Assembly (NCBI GenBank): GCA_900538385.1
Contig: UWSO01000004.1
Coordinates: 1-64,000, forward strand
Source of the DNA: an uncultured Porphyromonas sp.
GTDB lineage: Bacteria > Bacteroidota > Bacteroidia > Bacteroidales > Porphyromonadaceae
Reading direction: 5' to 3'
Length of the DNA: 64,000 nt
Part shown: positions 42,287-51,803 of the stretch, one piece after another
Layout of the letters: the number at the start of each line of letters is the position of its first letter
Numbering within the stretch: position 1 is the stretch's first letter
Position numbers and translations under genes: made by a program
Notes under the pieces: generated by a model
What the model was told of the DNA's origin: nothing
The model's input: only the letters and a program-made list of their open reading frames with translations
Database searches by the model: none

Positions 42287-44135
42287 GCAATCACAACTCT
42301 ATACGATATTTCTAGCTAGTCTCCTCCTCCTTTTCGGCTGGGGGAGCACTAGCTCCTCGCTACAAGCACAGAGCGTCATCCCCGCATCGGAACAGCAGGC
42401 TCTACTCGAGATCTATGACCAGTGCGGTGGCTCTGGTTGGGCTGAGGGGTACAATTGGCGCACTGCTTCAGGAGCAGACAAGTACGCTGGTGTAATCATC
42501 GAAGGCGGACACGTGCAGGGCATTGCCCTCGATGGGGTAGGACTGACGGGACAACTACCGAAGAGCTTCTTTACCGCCTTCCCAGAGCTACGCCTTGTGG
42601 GACTATCCAGCAATAAGCTCTCAGGTCCTATCCCCGAAGCATTTGGCTCAATGACTAAGTTGCAGGCGCTCACGCTCAGTGGCAATCTATGGACGGGACA
42701 GCTACCTAACCTAGATAAGCTGGTCAATCTGAAGATCCTACACTTGGCAAACTTCTATAATGTAGACGACAAAGACAATGTGATCTCAGAGGTGACAGGT
42801 ACGCTACCCGACATCTCCAAGATGCCTCAGCTGGAGTATCTCGATGCTTCCTTCTCCAATCTCTCAGGACAGCTGCCCGAGCAGATCGGACGCTGTCGCA
42901 ATCTGCAGGTCCTAGAGCTGTCCGCTAATCAGCTGACGGGCTCTATCCCCGCCTCTATCGGTGAGTGTACCGAGCTGCAGATCCTCTCTGTCCAAAACAA
43001 CAAGATGAGTGGCGAGATACCAGATCTAAGCTCCCTTGTCAACCTCGGCAAGCCCCTAGAGTTAGGACTTGGCGTTACAGAGCCGGGACGACTTTACCTC
43101 AACAGCAACCAGTTCACAGGACCCTTCCCCGAGAGTATCGTAATGTTGCCTCGCTTGCAACGCTTCTCCTGTGCTGACAATAAGCTTACTGGCTCTCTGC
43201 CAGAAGACTTAAGCACGATGGAGGACTGCGAAGCGTTTTTTGCTGATCATAACCAGTTCACAGGTGCATTGCCTCAACAATTACCGACGAAGCTCTGGTA
43301 CTTGGATCTAGGGTACAACCAGTTCACAGGCTCCATCCCCGCCACTTGGCAAGATGCGACTGAGCTGGGTAAGATATCCCTGAGAAACAACAACCTCTCA
43401 GGCACCGTGCCAGCGATCTACAAGAAGCTCAAGAACCTAGACATGATTGATGTGCGCAACTGTCGCCTTTCCTTTGCGGACTTTAAGGCGTGGGATGCCT
43501 TCATCAAAAACAAAGACTGCATCTTCCGCTTTGGTATGCAGCAAGCTTATAGTGAGCGTCATGAGGAGAGCGTCACGTCAGGTAGCGATGTCACTTTTGA
43601 CGCGACCTATCCTGGCACGCTCATCGGCGATGAGCACTATAGGTGGTACAATCTGACCACGCTACAGCCGGTCCCCAACGCTAATGAGGCTAAGCTAACG
43701 CTCCACGGAGTCTCCAAAGAGGACGCTTGTCGTTACGTCTGCCTTATCACGAGTGTCAAGATGGGCAGCACACAGCCACGCTCGGCGCTACGTGAAGCCG
43801 ATAATGAAGGGGTGGAGTCAGACGACCTGCAGCCGACACTGCGATCAGGATTTTGGGAGCTAACGGTCGACGGATACTTCAACGGTACCGACACGCCCAT
43901 CCCGACAGCAGACAACCCGCAGGTTTACTACGACAGTGAGGCGCAGCAGCTCCATCTAGAGAGCGCAGAGTCTGTCACGTCGCTGATGATCGTTGATCTC
44001 TCGGGTGCCGTCGTGGCACGTCTGGAGCCTGCTGGAGTCGCCGTGCTGGCGCTACCTCTAGCGACAGGCAAGTATGTCGCACTGCTCAATAGAGCAGACG
44101 GAAGCCACGCTGCGATCCCCTTCCTCGTACGATAA
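42276..44135 (+). CDS. Plant-type leucine-rich repeat protein with T9SS-like C-terminus
   Basis: 619 residues from ATG 42276, which overlaps the previous stop by 11 bases and gives a good signal peptide (QLYTIFLASLLLLFG ... LQAQ). A longer in-frame start at 42213 lies deep in the upstream gene. Residues 35-400 hold LRRs of the plant-specific class: LTGQLPKSFF, NKLSGPIPEAFGSMTKLQ, NQLTGSIPASIGECTELQ. The start, SEQQALLEIYDQCGGSGWAEGYNW, matches the N-cap found with such LRRs. An Ig-like block follows (about 420-500) and a weak T9SS domain closes the protein. Translation is probably coupled to the BspA-type gene. Confidence 0.8.
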   Translation: MYAKQSQLYTIFLASLLLLFGWGSTSSSLQAQSVIPASEQQALLEIYDQCGGSGWAEGYNWRTASGADKYAGVIIEGGHVQGIALDGVGLTGQLPKSFFTAFPELRLVGLSSNKLSGPIPEAFGSMTKLQALTLSGNLWTGQLPNLDKLVNLKILHLANFYNVDDKDNVISEVTGTLPDISKMPQLEYLDASFSNLSGQLPEQIGRCRNLQVLELSANQLTGSIPASIGECTELQILSVQNNKMSGEIPDLSSLVNLGKPLELGLGVTEPGRLYLNSNQFTGPFPESIVMLPRLQRFSCADNKLTGSLPEDLSTMEDCEAFFADHNQFTGALPQQLPTKLWYLDLGYNQFTGSIPATWQDATELGKISLRNNNLSGTVPAIYKKLKNLDMIDVRNCRLSFADFKAWDAFIKNKDCIFRFGMQQAYSERHEESVTSGSDVTFDATYPGTLIGDEHYRWYNLTTLQPVPNANEAKLTLHGVSKEDACRYVCLITSVKMGSTQPRSALREADNEGVESDDLQPTLRSGFWELTVDGYFNGTDTPIPTADNPQVYYDSEAQQLHLESAESVTSLMIVDLSGAVVARLEPAGVAVLALPLATGKYVALLNRADGSHAAIPFLVR

Positions 44136-44183
44136 CACGATCAGCCGTCCACCTGCGTGGTGTGGTGAGGCTATCCCCTCAAG

Positions 44184-44225
44184 ATAGGAGCTATACCCGC
44201 GAAGGTGTAGCTCCTATTTTATTTT
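44184..44225 (+). terminator. Intrinsic terminator after the two LRR genes
   Basis: ATAGGAGCTATACC (44184-44197) pairs with GGTGTAGCTCCTAT (44204-44217), followed by TTTTATTTT. Confidence 0.8.
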
Positions 44226-44284
44226 CATCGCTGCTAGATGGCAATCCCGCTTCAGATAAATCTTCGCTTGTGCGAGTTTATTTG

Positions 44285-44292
44285 TACCTTTG
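44285..44292 (+). promoter_or_regulatory. -7 element for the endopeptidase gene
   Basis: TACCTTTG in the common context TTTATTTGTACCTTTG, 25 bases before the start codon; only a weak TTC at -33. Confidence 0.45.
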
Positions 44293-44317
44293 AGAGAATA
44301 TCTTTCGGACTATCCCT

Positions 44318-46690
44318 ATGAATAGACTCGACACAGCTCTAGTGACGACAGCTTTGCGTCGGTTCATGACTTGCTCCCGTGCGTATCTCTTGTCCTACGG
44401 CAAGTGCGTATGCTTCTCTCTCATTGCGCTTCTGCTTGCTCTGCCCGTAGCGGCTCAACTAGCGACGCCTATCCCAGCTGCTATAGTGACGGATCTGGGT
44501 GAGCGTCATGCTACGCTACGTAATGCGCAAGGAGCTTACCAGCTCCATGCGACCTCTCGCACGGAGTCTGCTAGCACATTACGGCAGCAGACTGAGACAG
44601 CACCATCGGGCTTACGGCTCCTAGAGCTACCCACGATAGAGTACCGCCAGCTACCCGAGAGCAAGCTCTGGGGCGACTGGCTGGTGATGCCCTCGGGAAG
44701 GTATGCTTGGCAGGGTATCCTGCAGCTTGAGAAGGCTGGCTGGAACACGCTTTACTTTGATCAATATCAGCTGAACCGTGGGGATATGCTCCTTATAACT
44801 AATGAAGAAGGTGAGGTGCGAGGCGCTTTTACCGAGGCAAACAATGTCTCGTCTCATAGTCTTACTACCGCTCCGCTTTATGGAGAGCGACTCATGGTCT
44901 ACTACTATCCCGCTAGTGGTGAGCGCCGAAATATCCCGTGGCAACTGTCGGGCATTACGACAGCTCTGCTCACAACTGTTGGCGAGGAGCTACCACCTGC
45001 AGTCGGAGGACATCAAGAACCAGGCTCTCCGTGGTTTATCTTGAAGGGACTGGAGTGCGCGGAGGCTACGGTGCGGCATCCAGAGGTAGAGCGCATCGCT
45101 CGCAGTGAGCTCTTGCTGATAGTGCGGGGGCGCTACTTATCGTCAGGTACATTGATCAACAACAGTCGCCTAGATGGAGATCCACTCGTCCTGACGGCAG
45201 CCCACTGTCTCAATGCTAGCTATAAGAACAGAGAGCTCGACTATGTGCGTCAGAGTGCAGAGCAGACGGTCTTTTACTTCAACTACTTTAGCCCTACGGG
45301 CGAGCCTCTAGTTAATGGCATCGAGGAGCAAACACTAGCCGGTGCCGAGCTAGTAGCCTACAATGAGGAACACGACATGTGCTTACTCCGTATCACGGGC
45401 GTTCAGCCCGCTACGCCACAAGGGCAGTGCCCTATTCCTCAGAGCTATAGGCCGTACCTTGCTGGTTGGAATGCTGAGCGTGAATTTCCCGCGCCTGTCA
45501 TCGGTATACACCATCCGAAAGCCTCTGTACGTCGCTATAATAGAGCTGACGAAAAGCCCCCTCTAGAGAGTTACGATATAGCCTCGGTGCCTGTTCAGTG
45601 GGTCAATTCGCACCTACACATTAAGAAGTGGGATGTCGGGACGACAGCTGGAGGCTCATCGGGGTCGGGACTCTTTGATAAGAATCATCACCTCATCGGT
45701 GCCCTCTCTGGAGGAAACTCCTACTGCTCGACTCCGTACAATGACTATTACTACGCTCTGAGCGAAGTCTTCACGGGCTATCCAGACGATAAGTGTCTGA
45801 AGCCGCACTTAGCTCCAACGAGTGACCAGACTATACTCGAGGGATTAGATCCTTTTGCAGCAATGCCTCCCGTACGTCTCTCACATCAACTTTACAGTCT
45901 GATGCGTGACAGTGTCGCTATTCGCACCATCAATACAGCTGTCAGGGGCATAGCTGTGCGCTACGACATCGACACCTCCGTGCTGTACCTCGGCTCCGTG
46001 CTGGTCATGGGAGCTATGCGGGAGTGGCCTCCTGTGACGCTCGCTATATATAGAGACGAGGGGGGCAAACCTGGCAAGAAGCTCTACGAGCAGACGCTAC
46101 CGAAGCCTTCGTATCTATTAGTAAATGATGCAGGACAAAGTCCGCAGCAGCGAATACTCTCAGATGCCTTCCAAGCCTTCTTCCCTGCAAAGGAAGGCGA
46201 GCCTCTGACACTGTCCGCAGGCTCTTACTACATAGCACTAGAGGGGAGCGAGGGCAAGGCTCTGTCAGCGCCTTTGCTCATGAGCAAAGCGCAGCCTCAC
46301 ACCACACCCTATGCGTGGCACCTAGTCGGCTCTACTTGGGAGCCCGCAAAGCTAAGCGGAGCTCCTTATCTGGGTCATTACTGGGTAGATCCCATCTTCT
46401 TGGGGAAGCTCAAAGCGGGCGGAACAACCGCTCCAGAGTCTGCGAACGAACCTCGTGTGATGCTGTCGGGGGAGCGTCTATACATCCTGTTACCAGACTC
46501 ATGGTTCGTAGGAGATACCCCCGTAGAGCTTGAGCTATACAGTGCTACTGGTCAGCACATCTTGTCGCTTCCACTGACGAACGTTTCCTCATCCCTATCC
46601 CTTGCCGACTACGCTCTGCAGTCAGGCATTTACATCGTACATCTTACTGGAGCTGGTGAGCGGTACAACTGCAAGCTCATTCGCCCATAA
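44318..46690 (+). CDS. Trypsin-like serine endopeptidase (lysyl endopeptidase-like) with T9SS C-terminus
   Basis: 790 residues. Signal segment about 33-48 (LIALLLALPVAAQ). A pro-region to about 235, then a chymotrypsin-fold protease: His296 in LTAAHCLN, Asp353 in EEHDMCLLRI, Ser448 in AGGSSGSGLFD. The paired Cys residues and YSNEY-like spacing resemble Achromobacter/Porphyromonas lysyl endopeptidases, but the specificity pocket cannot be read safely. A strand-rich domain (about 530-690) and a T9SS sorting domain (PVELELYSATGQ ... GIYIVHLTGAGERYNCKLI) follow. A secreted protease fits the asaccharolytic lifestyle. Confidence 0.82.
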   Translation: MNRLDTALVTTALRRFMTCSRAYLLSYGKCVCFSLIALLLALPVAAQLATPIPAAIVTDLGERHATLRNAQGAYQLHATSRTESASTLRQQTETAPSGLRLLELPTIEYRQLPESKLWGDWLVMPSGRYAWQGILQLEKAGWNTLYFDQYQLNRGDMLLITNEEGEVRGAFTEANNVSSHSLTTAPLYGERLMVYYYPASGERRNIPWQLSGITTALLTTVGEELPPAVGGHQEPGSPWFILKGLECAEATVRHPEVERIARSELLLIVRGRYLSSGTLINNSRLDGDPLVLTAAHCLNASYKNRELDYVRQSAEQTVFYFNYFSPTGEPLVNGIEEQTLAGAELVAYNEEHDMCLLRITGVQPATPQGQCPIPQSYRPYLAGWNAEREFPAPVIGIHHPKASVRRYNRADEKPPLESYDIASVPVQWVNSHLHIKKWDVGTTAGGSSGSGLFDKNHHLIGALSGGNSYCSTPYNDYYYALSEVFTGYPDDKCLKPHLAPTSDQTILEGLDPFAAMPPVRLSHQLYSLMRDSVAIRTINTAVRGIAVRYDIDTSVLYLGSVLVMGAMREWPPVTLAIYRDEGGKPGKKLYEQTLPKPSYLLVNDAGQSPQQRILSDAFQAFFPAKEGEPLTLSAGSYYIALEGSEGKALSAPLLMSKAQPHTTPYAWHLVGSTWEPAKLSGAPYLGHYWVDPIFLGKLKAGGTTAPESANEPRVMLSGERLYILLPDSWFVGDTPVELELYSATGQHILSLPLTNVSSSLSLADYALQSGIYIVHLTGAGERYNCKLIRP

Positions 46691-46726
46691 CCACTTAACT
46701 AGACAGTTTACTTACACACTTAATAT

Positions 46727-47569
46727 ATGCGTACAATATCCTCTACAGCCATCACAGACTTGGTGGAGAAGCTTTGCATAGAGGCCTGTGTCAACCTATC
46801 GCCCGACATCGAGGCTGCCATGCAGCAGGGCGCAGAGCGAGACCGCTCGCCTCTAGCACGAAACGTACTGAATACCATCATCGAAAACGTTCACATAGCA
46901 CGCAGTGAGCGTGCTCCCATGTGTCAAGATACGGGTATGACCGTCATCTTCGTCGACATGGGACAGGATCTGCACGTCGAGGGAGATCTGATCGAAGACG
47001 CTATCAACGAGGGCGTCCGCAGAGGCTACACCCACGGCTACCTGCGCAAGTCCGTCGTGAGCGATCCGATACATCGACACAATACGGGAGACAACACCCC
47101 CGCCGTCATCCACTACCGCATTGTGCCTGGTGACAAGATGCATATCACCGTCGCTCCAAAAGGCTTCGGCAGTGAAAACAAAAGTGCACTTTCGATGCTT
47201 ACTCCCAGCCAAGGGGTAGCCGGCATCAAGCAGTTTGTCCTCGATACCATCTCTCACGCTGGCGGCAACCCCTGTCCGCCGATCATCGTCGGCATCGGCA
47301 TCGGAGGCACGATGGAGCGCTCGGCTGAGCTAGCCAAGCGTGCCTTACTACGTCCTATCGGTGAGCGTCATCCCGATCCCGCCGTCGCTGAGATCGAGGA
47401 GGAGCTACTCCAAGAGATCAATAAGATGGGCATCGGCCCGGCCGGCTTCGGTGGAGACACCACGGCTCTAGCCGTCGCCATCAATACGGGTGCAACACAC
47501 ATTGCCGGACTACCCGTAGCGGTCAATATCAGTTGCCATGCGACACGTCACGCTGAGGGTACACTATAA
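46727..47569 (+). CDS. Class I fumarate hydratase, alpha subunit
   Basis: 280 residues, the N-terminal half of an iron-sulfur (class I) fumarase or tartrate dehydratase as a separate subunit. Conserved parts: RAPMCQDTGMTVIF with a cluster Cys, the HRHNTGDNTPAVIHY segment, APKGFGSENKSAL, GIGIGGTMERSAELAKRALLR and the final NISCHATRH with a second cluster Cys. It interconverts malate and fumarate, needed for the reductive branch to succinate in anaerobes. Both fumarase and L-tartrate dehydratase share this pattern; fumarase is more likely given the taxon. The beta gene is 11 bases downstream. Confidence 0.9.
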   Translation: MRTISSTAITDLVEKLCIEACVNLSPDIEAAMQQGAERDRSPLARNVLNTIIENVHIARSERAPMCQDTGMTVIFVDMGQDLHVEGDLIEDAINEGVRRGYTHGYLRKSVVSDPIHRHNTGDNTPAVIHYRIVPGDKMHITVAPKGFGSENKSALSMLTPSQGVAGIKQFVLDTISHAGGNPCPPIIVGIGIGGTMERSAELAKRALLRPIGERHPDPAVAEIEEELLQEINKMGIGPAGFGGDTTALAVAINTGATHIAGLPVAVNISCHATRHAEGTL

Positions 47570-47580
47570 TATATAGAGAC

Positions 47581-48138
47581 ATGGAAGAGAAAAAGATACT
47601 CAGAGCCCCCTTTACGACAGAGATGATTACTCCGCTCAGAGCGGGAGATATGTGCTACATCTCGGGGACTATATACACAGCACGTGACGCAGCGCATCTG
47701 CGTCTTGTCGAGATGCTAGAGCGAGGTGAGGAAATGCCCTTTGACTTTGCTGGGCAGGTCGTTTACTATGCCGGTCCTTGCCCTGCTAAGCCTGGACAAC
47801 CTATCGGCTCCGTCGGCCCCACTACGGGAGGACGTATGGATGCCTATTCGCCAACGCTCATAGCGCACGGTCTGCGTGTGATGATCGGCAAGGGCTTGCG
47901 TAGCCCGGAGGTCGTTGATGCGATCAAGCAGTACAAAGGCGTTTACTTCGCCGCCATCGGTGGAGCAGCTGCCCTGATGGGCAAGTGCGTCAAGGAGGCC
48001 GAGGTGATCGCCTTCGACGACTTAGGGCCCGAAGCAATCCGCAAGCTGCGTGTCGAGGAGCTCCCCGTCATCGTAGCTGTAGACAGCCTCGGAGGTGACG
48101 TCTACTCGCTCGGACGCTCGCAGTACGCCCGCCGCTAG
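47581..48138 (+). CDS. Class I fumarate hydratase, beta subunit
   Basis: 185 residues, the C-terminal half of class I fumarase as its own chain. Key parts: RAGDMCYISGTIYTARDAAH, VYYAGPCPAKPGQPIGSVGPTTGGRMDAY, IGKG and FAAIGGAAALMGKCV. It pairs with the alpha subunit to build the active site around the oxygen-sensitive cluster. Length and order fit the two-subunit type; single-chain class I enzymes are the alternative organisation. Probably one transcript with alpha. Confidence 0.9.
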   Translation: MEEKKILRAPFTTEMITPLRAGDMCYISGTIYTARDAAHLRLVEMLERGEEMPFDFAGQVVYYAGPCPAKPGQPIGSVGPTTGGRMDAYSPTLIAHGLRVMIGKGLRSPEVVDAIKQYKGVYFAAIGGAAALMGKCVKEAEVIAFDDLGPEAIRKLRVEELPVIVAVDSLGGDVYSLGRSQYARR

Positions 48139-48185
48139 TCTGCAAGACTCAAGACACTTTATACAACAATATCCCTAGTAAAACT

Positions 48186-51100
48186 ATGATGAAAAGATTA
48201 ACTCCTTTACTACTGCTGCTCTTGGTTCTCTGCCTCCCTGCGATGGGGCATGCGAGCGAGAGCCCTTTTGCCTCAGGCGATGGTCTGAGAGAGCTAGGCG
48301 AGCCGACGATACGCTTGACCACATCTGGAGCGGTCGGGACCAACTACTCCTTCACAATCATCGGGGGGACTACTCCCATTCAGATAGACTGGGGTGATGG
48401 CACACTTGTTTCACCCACTTCTACTATGGTCAAGGGGAAGAAGGCTGGCGACGAGATTAAGATCTATGGGGACTGCCTGTCATTTCTAGCTACAGGAGCT
48501 AAGATTACAGCAATCACTATTGATGCTCCTGCGATGGGTATGCTATCCCTAGCAGACAATGAGCTCACGACACTAGATCTTTCCAAGACTCCAGCCATAG
48601 AGTCTCTTAACTTGCAAAACAATAAGTTGACGAGCCTCGATCTGCATGGGCTTGTATCCATTACTACGCTTAATGTAAAGCAGAATAACCTGGAGTCCCT
48701 TAACCTGTCTGGCTTAAATAAGCTGAAGAGATTGATTGCTTCAGACAATCCCGCTCTGACTTCGCTTGAAGCCTCTACGCTCACTAGTCTCAGCTCCGTA
48801 CGAGCTGAAAATTGTGCCTTAGAGCAAGTATCTCTCCCAGCATCTATCACCGAGTTTTATGCAAAGGGTAACAAGCTCACTAAGCTCGGCGAAGGGGCTG
48901 TCTCTTTCCCGAAGCTACAACGTCTGAGACTACCTAACAATCAAATCACTGAGTTTACCGTAGGAGAGTGTCCGCTCCTCAACGACCTCGAGCTCGATGG
49001 CAATAAACTCACGTCTCTTACGCTTGGTTCACTTCCCGCATTGAAGACTCTATACCTTCAGAAGAATCTCCTCAGTGCGGATGCTCTCAACAAGGTTTAT
49101 AATGCTTTACCTTCTGTTTCAGGGACCATCAAGGTGGCCGAGAATCCTGGCGCAGAGAAGGCTTATGGCTATATAGCTACGGACAAGGGCTGGAAGATAG
49201 ACATCCTGGGCCAGGAGAATAATCTAGGTGAGCCAACGATACGCCTGACCACCTCCACAGAGATTGGAACGGACTGCTCATTTAGAATCATGGGTGATGG
49301 TAGTACGCCCATCCAGATTGACTGGGGCGATGGTACACTCACAACCGTCTCTCCTACTTCACCAGCGGCCAAGGGTAAGAAAGCTGGCGAGGAGATCAAG
49401 ATCTACGGAAACTGCTCAGTCCTTATGGCTCCAGGAGCTAATATCACCTCCATAGCGATCAATTCGGAACAGCTTGGTATGCTCTCCCTAGAGAACAATG
49501 AGCTTACGACGCTAGACCACGTCAATGCGCCAAACCTTGGAATCCTTAAGATACAAAATAACAAGCTGACGAGCTTCCACTACAAGGAGCTAAAGTCGCT
49601 CTCAACCGTTGATCTGAGACGCAACGATCTAGAGACTATCGAGCTCAGGGGCTTAGATAAACTCAAGAATCTAGATGTCTCATACAACGCTCGCTTAAGT
49701 GTCATAGACGGCTCTATAATGCCCAGTCTAACCTCCATAAAAGCTGATAGCTGCGCCTTAGAGCAGGTCGCTCTCCCAGAGCAGATCGCTGAGTTTTACG
49801 CAAAGGCCAACAAGCTCACTAAGATCGGTGAGGGGGCTGTCGCTTACCCCAAGCTGCTACGTCTGAGACTACAGGGCAACGACTTCGCTGAGCTCACGTT
49901 TGGGGAGTGCCCGCTCCTTAACGATCTCGAGCTAGAGGGCAATAAGCTCACGGCTCTTACACTAGGCACACTACCTAGTCTGAGGACGCTATTCCTCCAG
50001 GAGAACCTCCTCAGTGCGGACGCTCTCAACAAGGTTTACAATGCCTTACCGACCCTCTCTGGGACTATCAAGGTGGCCGATAACCCTGGCGCAGAGAAGG
50101 CCCTCGGTTATATAGCTACGGAGAGGGGCTGGGAGATAGACATTCCAGGTCAAAAGAGCCAAGACCCAGATCCCGTCATTACGATAAAGACAAAGCCCGA
50201 CAAGGAGATCAACTTGGGCCTGTCTGGCTTTGCAGCCGAGAGTAAGGTGCAGATAGAGACAGACGAAGGCGTAGTCGTAGAGAAGACGATCACGAGTGGC
50301 GTGCCTCCTATCGAGAAGTACAAGTCGACGAGAGGTCTCATACGAATTATCGGACTAGTACATACGATAGACTGCTCCGAAAACGGCTCTATCGCATACG
50401 ATATTGACGCCTCACAGAGTCCTAAGCTGGTCAAGTTTTATGCTCTGCACAATACGATGACCTCTGTCAACGTCAAGGGCTGCGCTGACCTTACCTTTAT
50501 CAACTGTGCGGGTAGTGAGCTCCCAGAGATTGATCTCTCAGATTGCAAGCAACTAGAGACTGTATGGCTGCCAGGTAATAAGATGATAAGCATCGACCTG
50601 ACTGGGCTGACGAACCTCCAAGAGCTTAGCCTAGAGCGCAACCTACTGACCGAGATACATGGCCTCTCAGACTGCACTAAGCTGACAGAGCTCAATGTCG
50701 CTGAGAACGAACTCACAACGCTCGTGCTCACGGGGCTGTCTAGCCTGAATAAGCTTGACTGTCGCGAGAACAAGCTAACCGCTCTCGACCTCAGCTCTTG
50801 TACGGCTCTGACGGAGGCATTCTGCTACAAGAACGCTATCAAAGAGCCTGCCATGAAGCAACTCTTCGAGAGCCTCCCCACAAGAAGTGCTAGTGAGCGT
50901 GGTGAACTCTATGCCATTGACTCTTCAGAGCAAAGCGAGGAGAATGAAGTAAACGACGCTGATGTCAAGATCGCTACTGACAAGTCTTGGCTCGTCTATG
51001 ACTACAAGAACTACGACAACAGTGGCAAGAATCCACTTGCCAACGCCCCAGTCGTCTCGGCAGATCACTATCGTCTCATGATCACAGGAGACTACATCGA

Positions 51101-51272
51101 GATCACTCAGACTACTCCCCACGCTGTCGTGGAGCTATATGCGCTAGATGGTACGCTCCTACAGAGCGCACGTGCTGACCAAAGTGGTGAGCTGCGACTC
51201 AGCATCGCAGAGCTACCCACGGGGAGCTACCTACTCTCTGTCGATGGCGAGGCAAACAAGGTAATCCTCTAG
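48186..51272 (+). CDS. Large LRR protein with tandem duplication and T9SS C-terminus
   Basis: 1,028 residues; ATG codons at 48186 and 48189. Signal peptide ends near GHAS (25). Unit 1 (about 36-345) and unit 2 (about 346-655) are a duplication of 310 residues: each starts LGEPTIRLTT, has a PKD-like IQIDWGDGT strand, then LRRs, then GYIAT(D/E)(K/R)GW. A third, diverged unit (about 670-900) ends in more LRRs. The last 75 residues are a T9SS domain (HAVVELYALDGTLLQSA, LPTGSYLLSVDGEANKVIL). Such proteins are surface binders; no enzyme motif is seen. Confidence 0.82.
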   Translation: MMKRLTPLLLLLLVLCLPAMGHASESPFASGDGLRELGEPTIRLTTSGAVGTNYSFTIIGGTTPIQIDWGDGTLVSPTSTMVKGKKAGDEIKIYGDCLSFLATGAKITAITIDAPAMGMLSLADNELTTLDLSKTPAIESLNLQNNKLTSLDLHGLVSITTLNVKQNNLESLNLSGLNKLKRLIASDNPALTSLEASTLTSLSSVRAENCALEQVSLPASITEFYAKGNKLTKLGEGAVSFPKLQRLRLPNNQITEFTVGECPLLNDLELDGNKLTSLTLGSLPALKTLYLQKNLLSADALNKVYNALPSVSGTIKVAENPGAEKAYGYIATDKGWKIDILGQENNLGEPTIRLTTSTEIGTDCSFRIMGDGSTPIQIDWGDGTLTTVSPTSPAAKGKKAGEEIKIYGNCSVLMAPGANITSIAINSEQLGMLSLENNELTTLDHVNAPNLGILKIQNNKLTSFHYKELKSLSTVDLRRNDLETIELRGLDKLKNLDVSYNARLSVIDGSIMPSLTSIKADSCALEQVALPEQIAEFYAKANKLTKIGEGAVAYPKLLRLRLQGNDFAELTFGECPLLNDLELEGNKLTALTLGTLPSLRTLFLQENLLSADALNKVYNALPTLSGTIKVADNPGAEKALGYIATERGWEIDIPGQKSQDPDPVITIKTKPDKEINLGLSGFAAESKVQIETDEGVVVEKTITSGVPPIEKYKSTRGLIRIIGLVHTIDCSENGSIAYDIDASQSPKLVKFYALHNTMTSVNVKGCADLTFINCAGSELPEIDLSDCKQLETVWLPGNKMISIDLTGLTNLQELSLERNLLTEIHGLSDCTKLTELNVAENELTTLVLTGLSSLNKLDCRENKLTALDLSSCTALTEAFCYKNAIKEPAMKQLFESLPTRSASERGELYAIDSSEQSEENEVNDADVKIATDKSWLVYDYKNYDNSGKNPLANAPVVSADHYRLMITGDYIEITQTTPHAVVELYALDGTLLQSARADQSGELRLSIAELPTGSYLLSVDGEANKVIL
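48291..50150 (+). repeat. 930-bp in-frame tandem duplication inside the LRR gene
   Basis: The stretch starting at 48291 recurs 930 bases later at 49221, giving two 310-codon units. Similarity is highest near the ends (GCGGATGCTCTCAACAAGGT-type segments around 49077 and 50017) and lower in the LRR middle. Confidence 0.8.
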
Positions 51273-51336
51273 CGACTGCCACCGTGTCTGACGGGGGGCT
51301 CCAAAGAGAGCCTCCACCAGAGACACTATATAATAT

Positions 51337-51395
51337 AAGAGGACTCTCCCAGCAGCAGGTCGTATGGCCTAACGCTGAGGGAGTCCTCTTATTCG
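51337..51395 (+). terminator. Terminator after the large LRR gene
   Basis: AAGAGGACTC plus TCCCAGC (51337-51353) pairs with GCTGAGGGAGTCCTCTT (51374-51390), two mismatches, then ATTCGTT. Confidence 0.65.
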
Positions 51396-51455
51396 TTATC
51401 GTATGCTTATGATGCTGCCACTGCAGAGACGTATTTCCCATTCCAAAATTTATTG

Positions 51456-51463
51456 TACCTTTG
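51456..51463 (+). promoter_or_regulatory. -7 element for tRNA-Gly
   Basis: TACCTTTG in the context TTTATTGTACCTTTGC, shared almost exactly with the rpmE2 promoter. It leaves a 5' pre-tRNA leader of about 70 bases with GCGAT/ATCGC complementarity. Confidence 0.5.
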
Positions 51464-51536
51464 CTTCCACAATCCGAGGGGCGATTATGTGACTATGATC
51501 GCGTAGTCGCAGGATAGCAATCCGAGGAGGTAACAT

Positions 51537-51609
51537 GCGGAAATAGCTCAGTTGGTAGAGCATCAGCTTCCCAAGCTGAGGGTCGCGAGTTCGAGCCTCG
51601 TTTTCCGCT
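51537..51609 (+). tRNA. tRNA-Gly, anticodon CCC
   Basis: Acceptor GCGGAAA pairs with TTTCCGC, discriminator T. D arm GCTC...GAGC; anticodon arm TCAGC-TTCCCAA-GCTGA gives CCC at positions 34-36. T arm GCGAG-TTCGAGC-CTCGT. CCA is not encoded. Confidence 0.92.
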
Positions 51610-51621
51610 CTATAAAAGATT

Positions 51622-51648
51622 GGACGGTGCTTAGGTGCCGTCCTTTTT
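51622..51648 (+). terminator. Terminator of the tRNA-Gly gene
   Basis: GGACGG (51622-51627) pairs with CCGTCC (51638-51643), followed by TTTTTTC. Confidence 0.75.
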
Positions 51649-51726
51649 TCGTTTCTTATAGCGACGTTTGGGTACTTCTGCGGATCGGTATACCGATGTT
51701 TTTCGGACGATTGCGAGGGTATTTGT

Positions 51727-51756
51727 TTGCCAGTAGTATATTTTAGCGTAACTTTG
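51727..51756 (+). promoter_or_regulatory. Promoter of secDF
   Basis: TTG (51727-51729), 19-base spacer, TAACTTTG (51749-51756); start codon 48 bases later. Confidence 0.6.
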
Positions 51757-51803
51757 TGGCAATCTAGACTACGTGAAATAATAACGATATATCAAATATA
51801 CTC

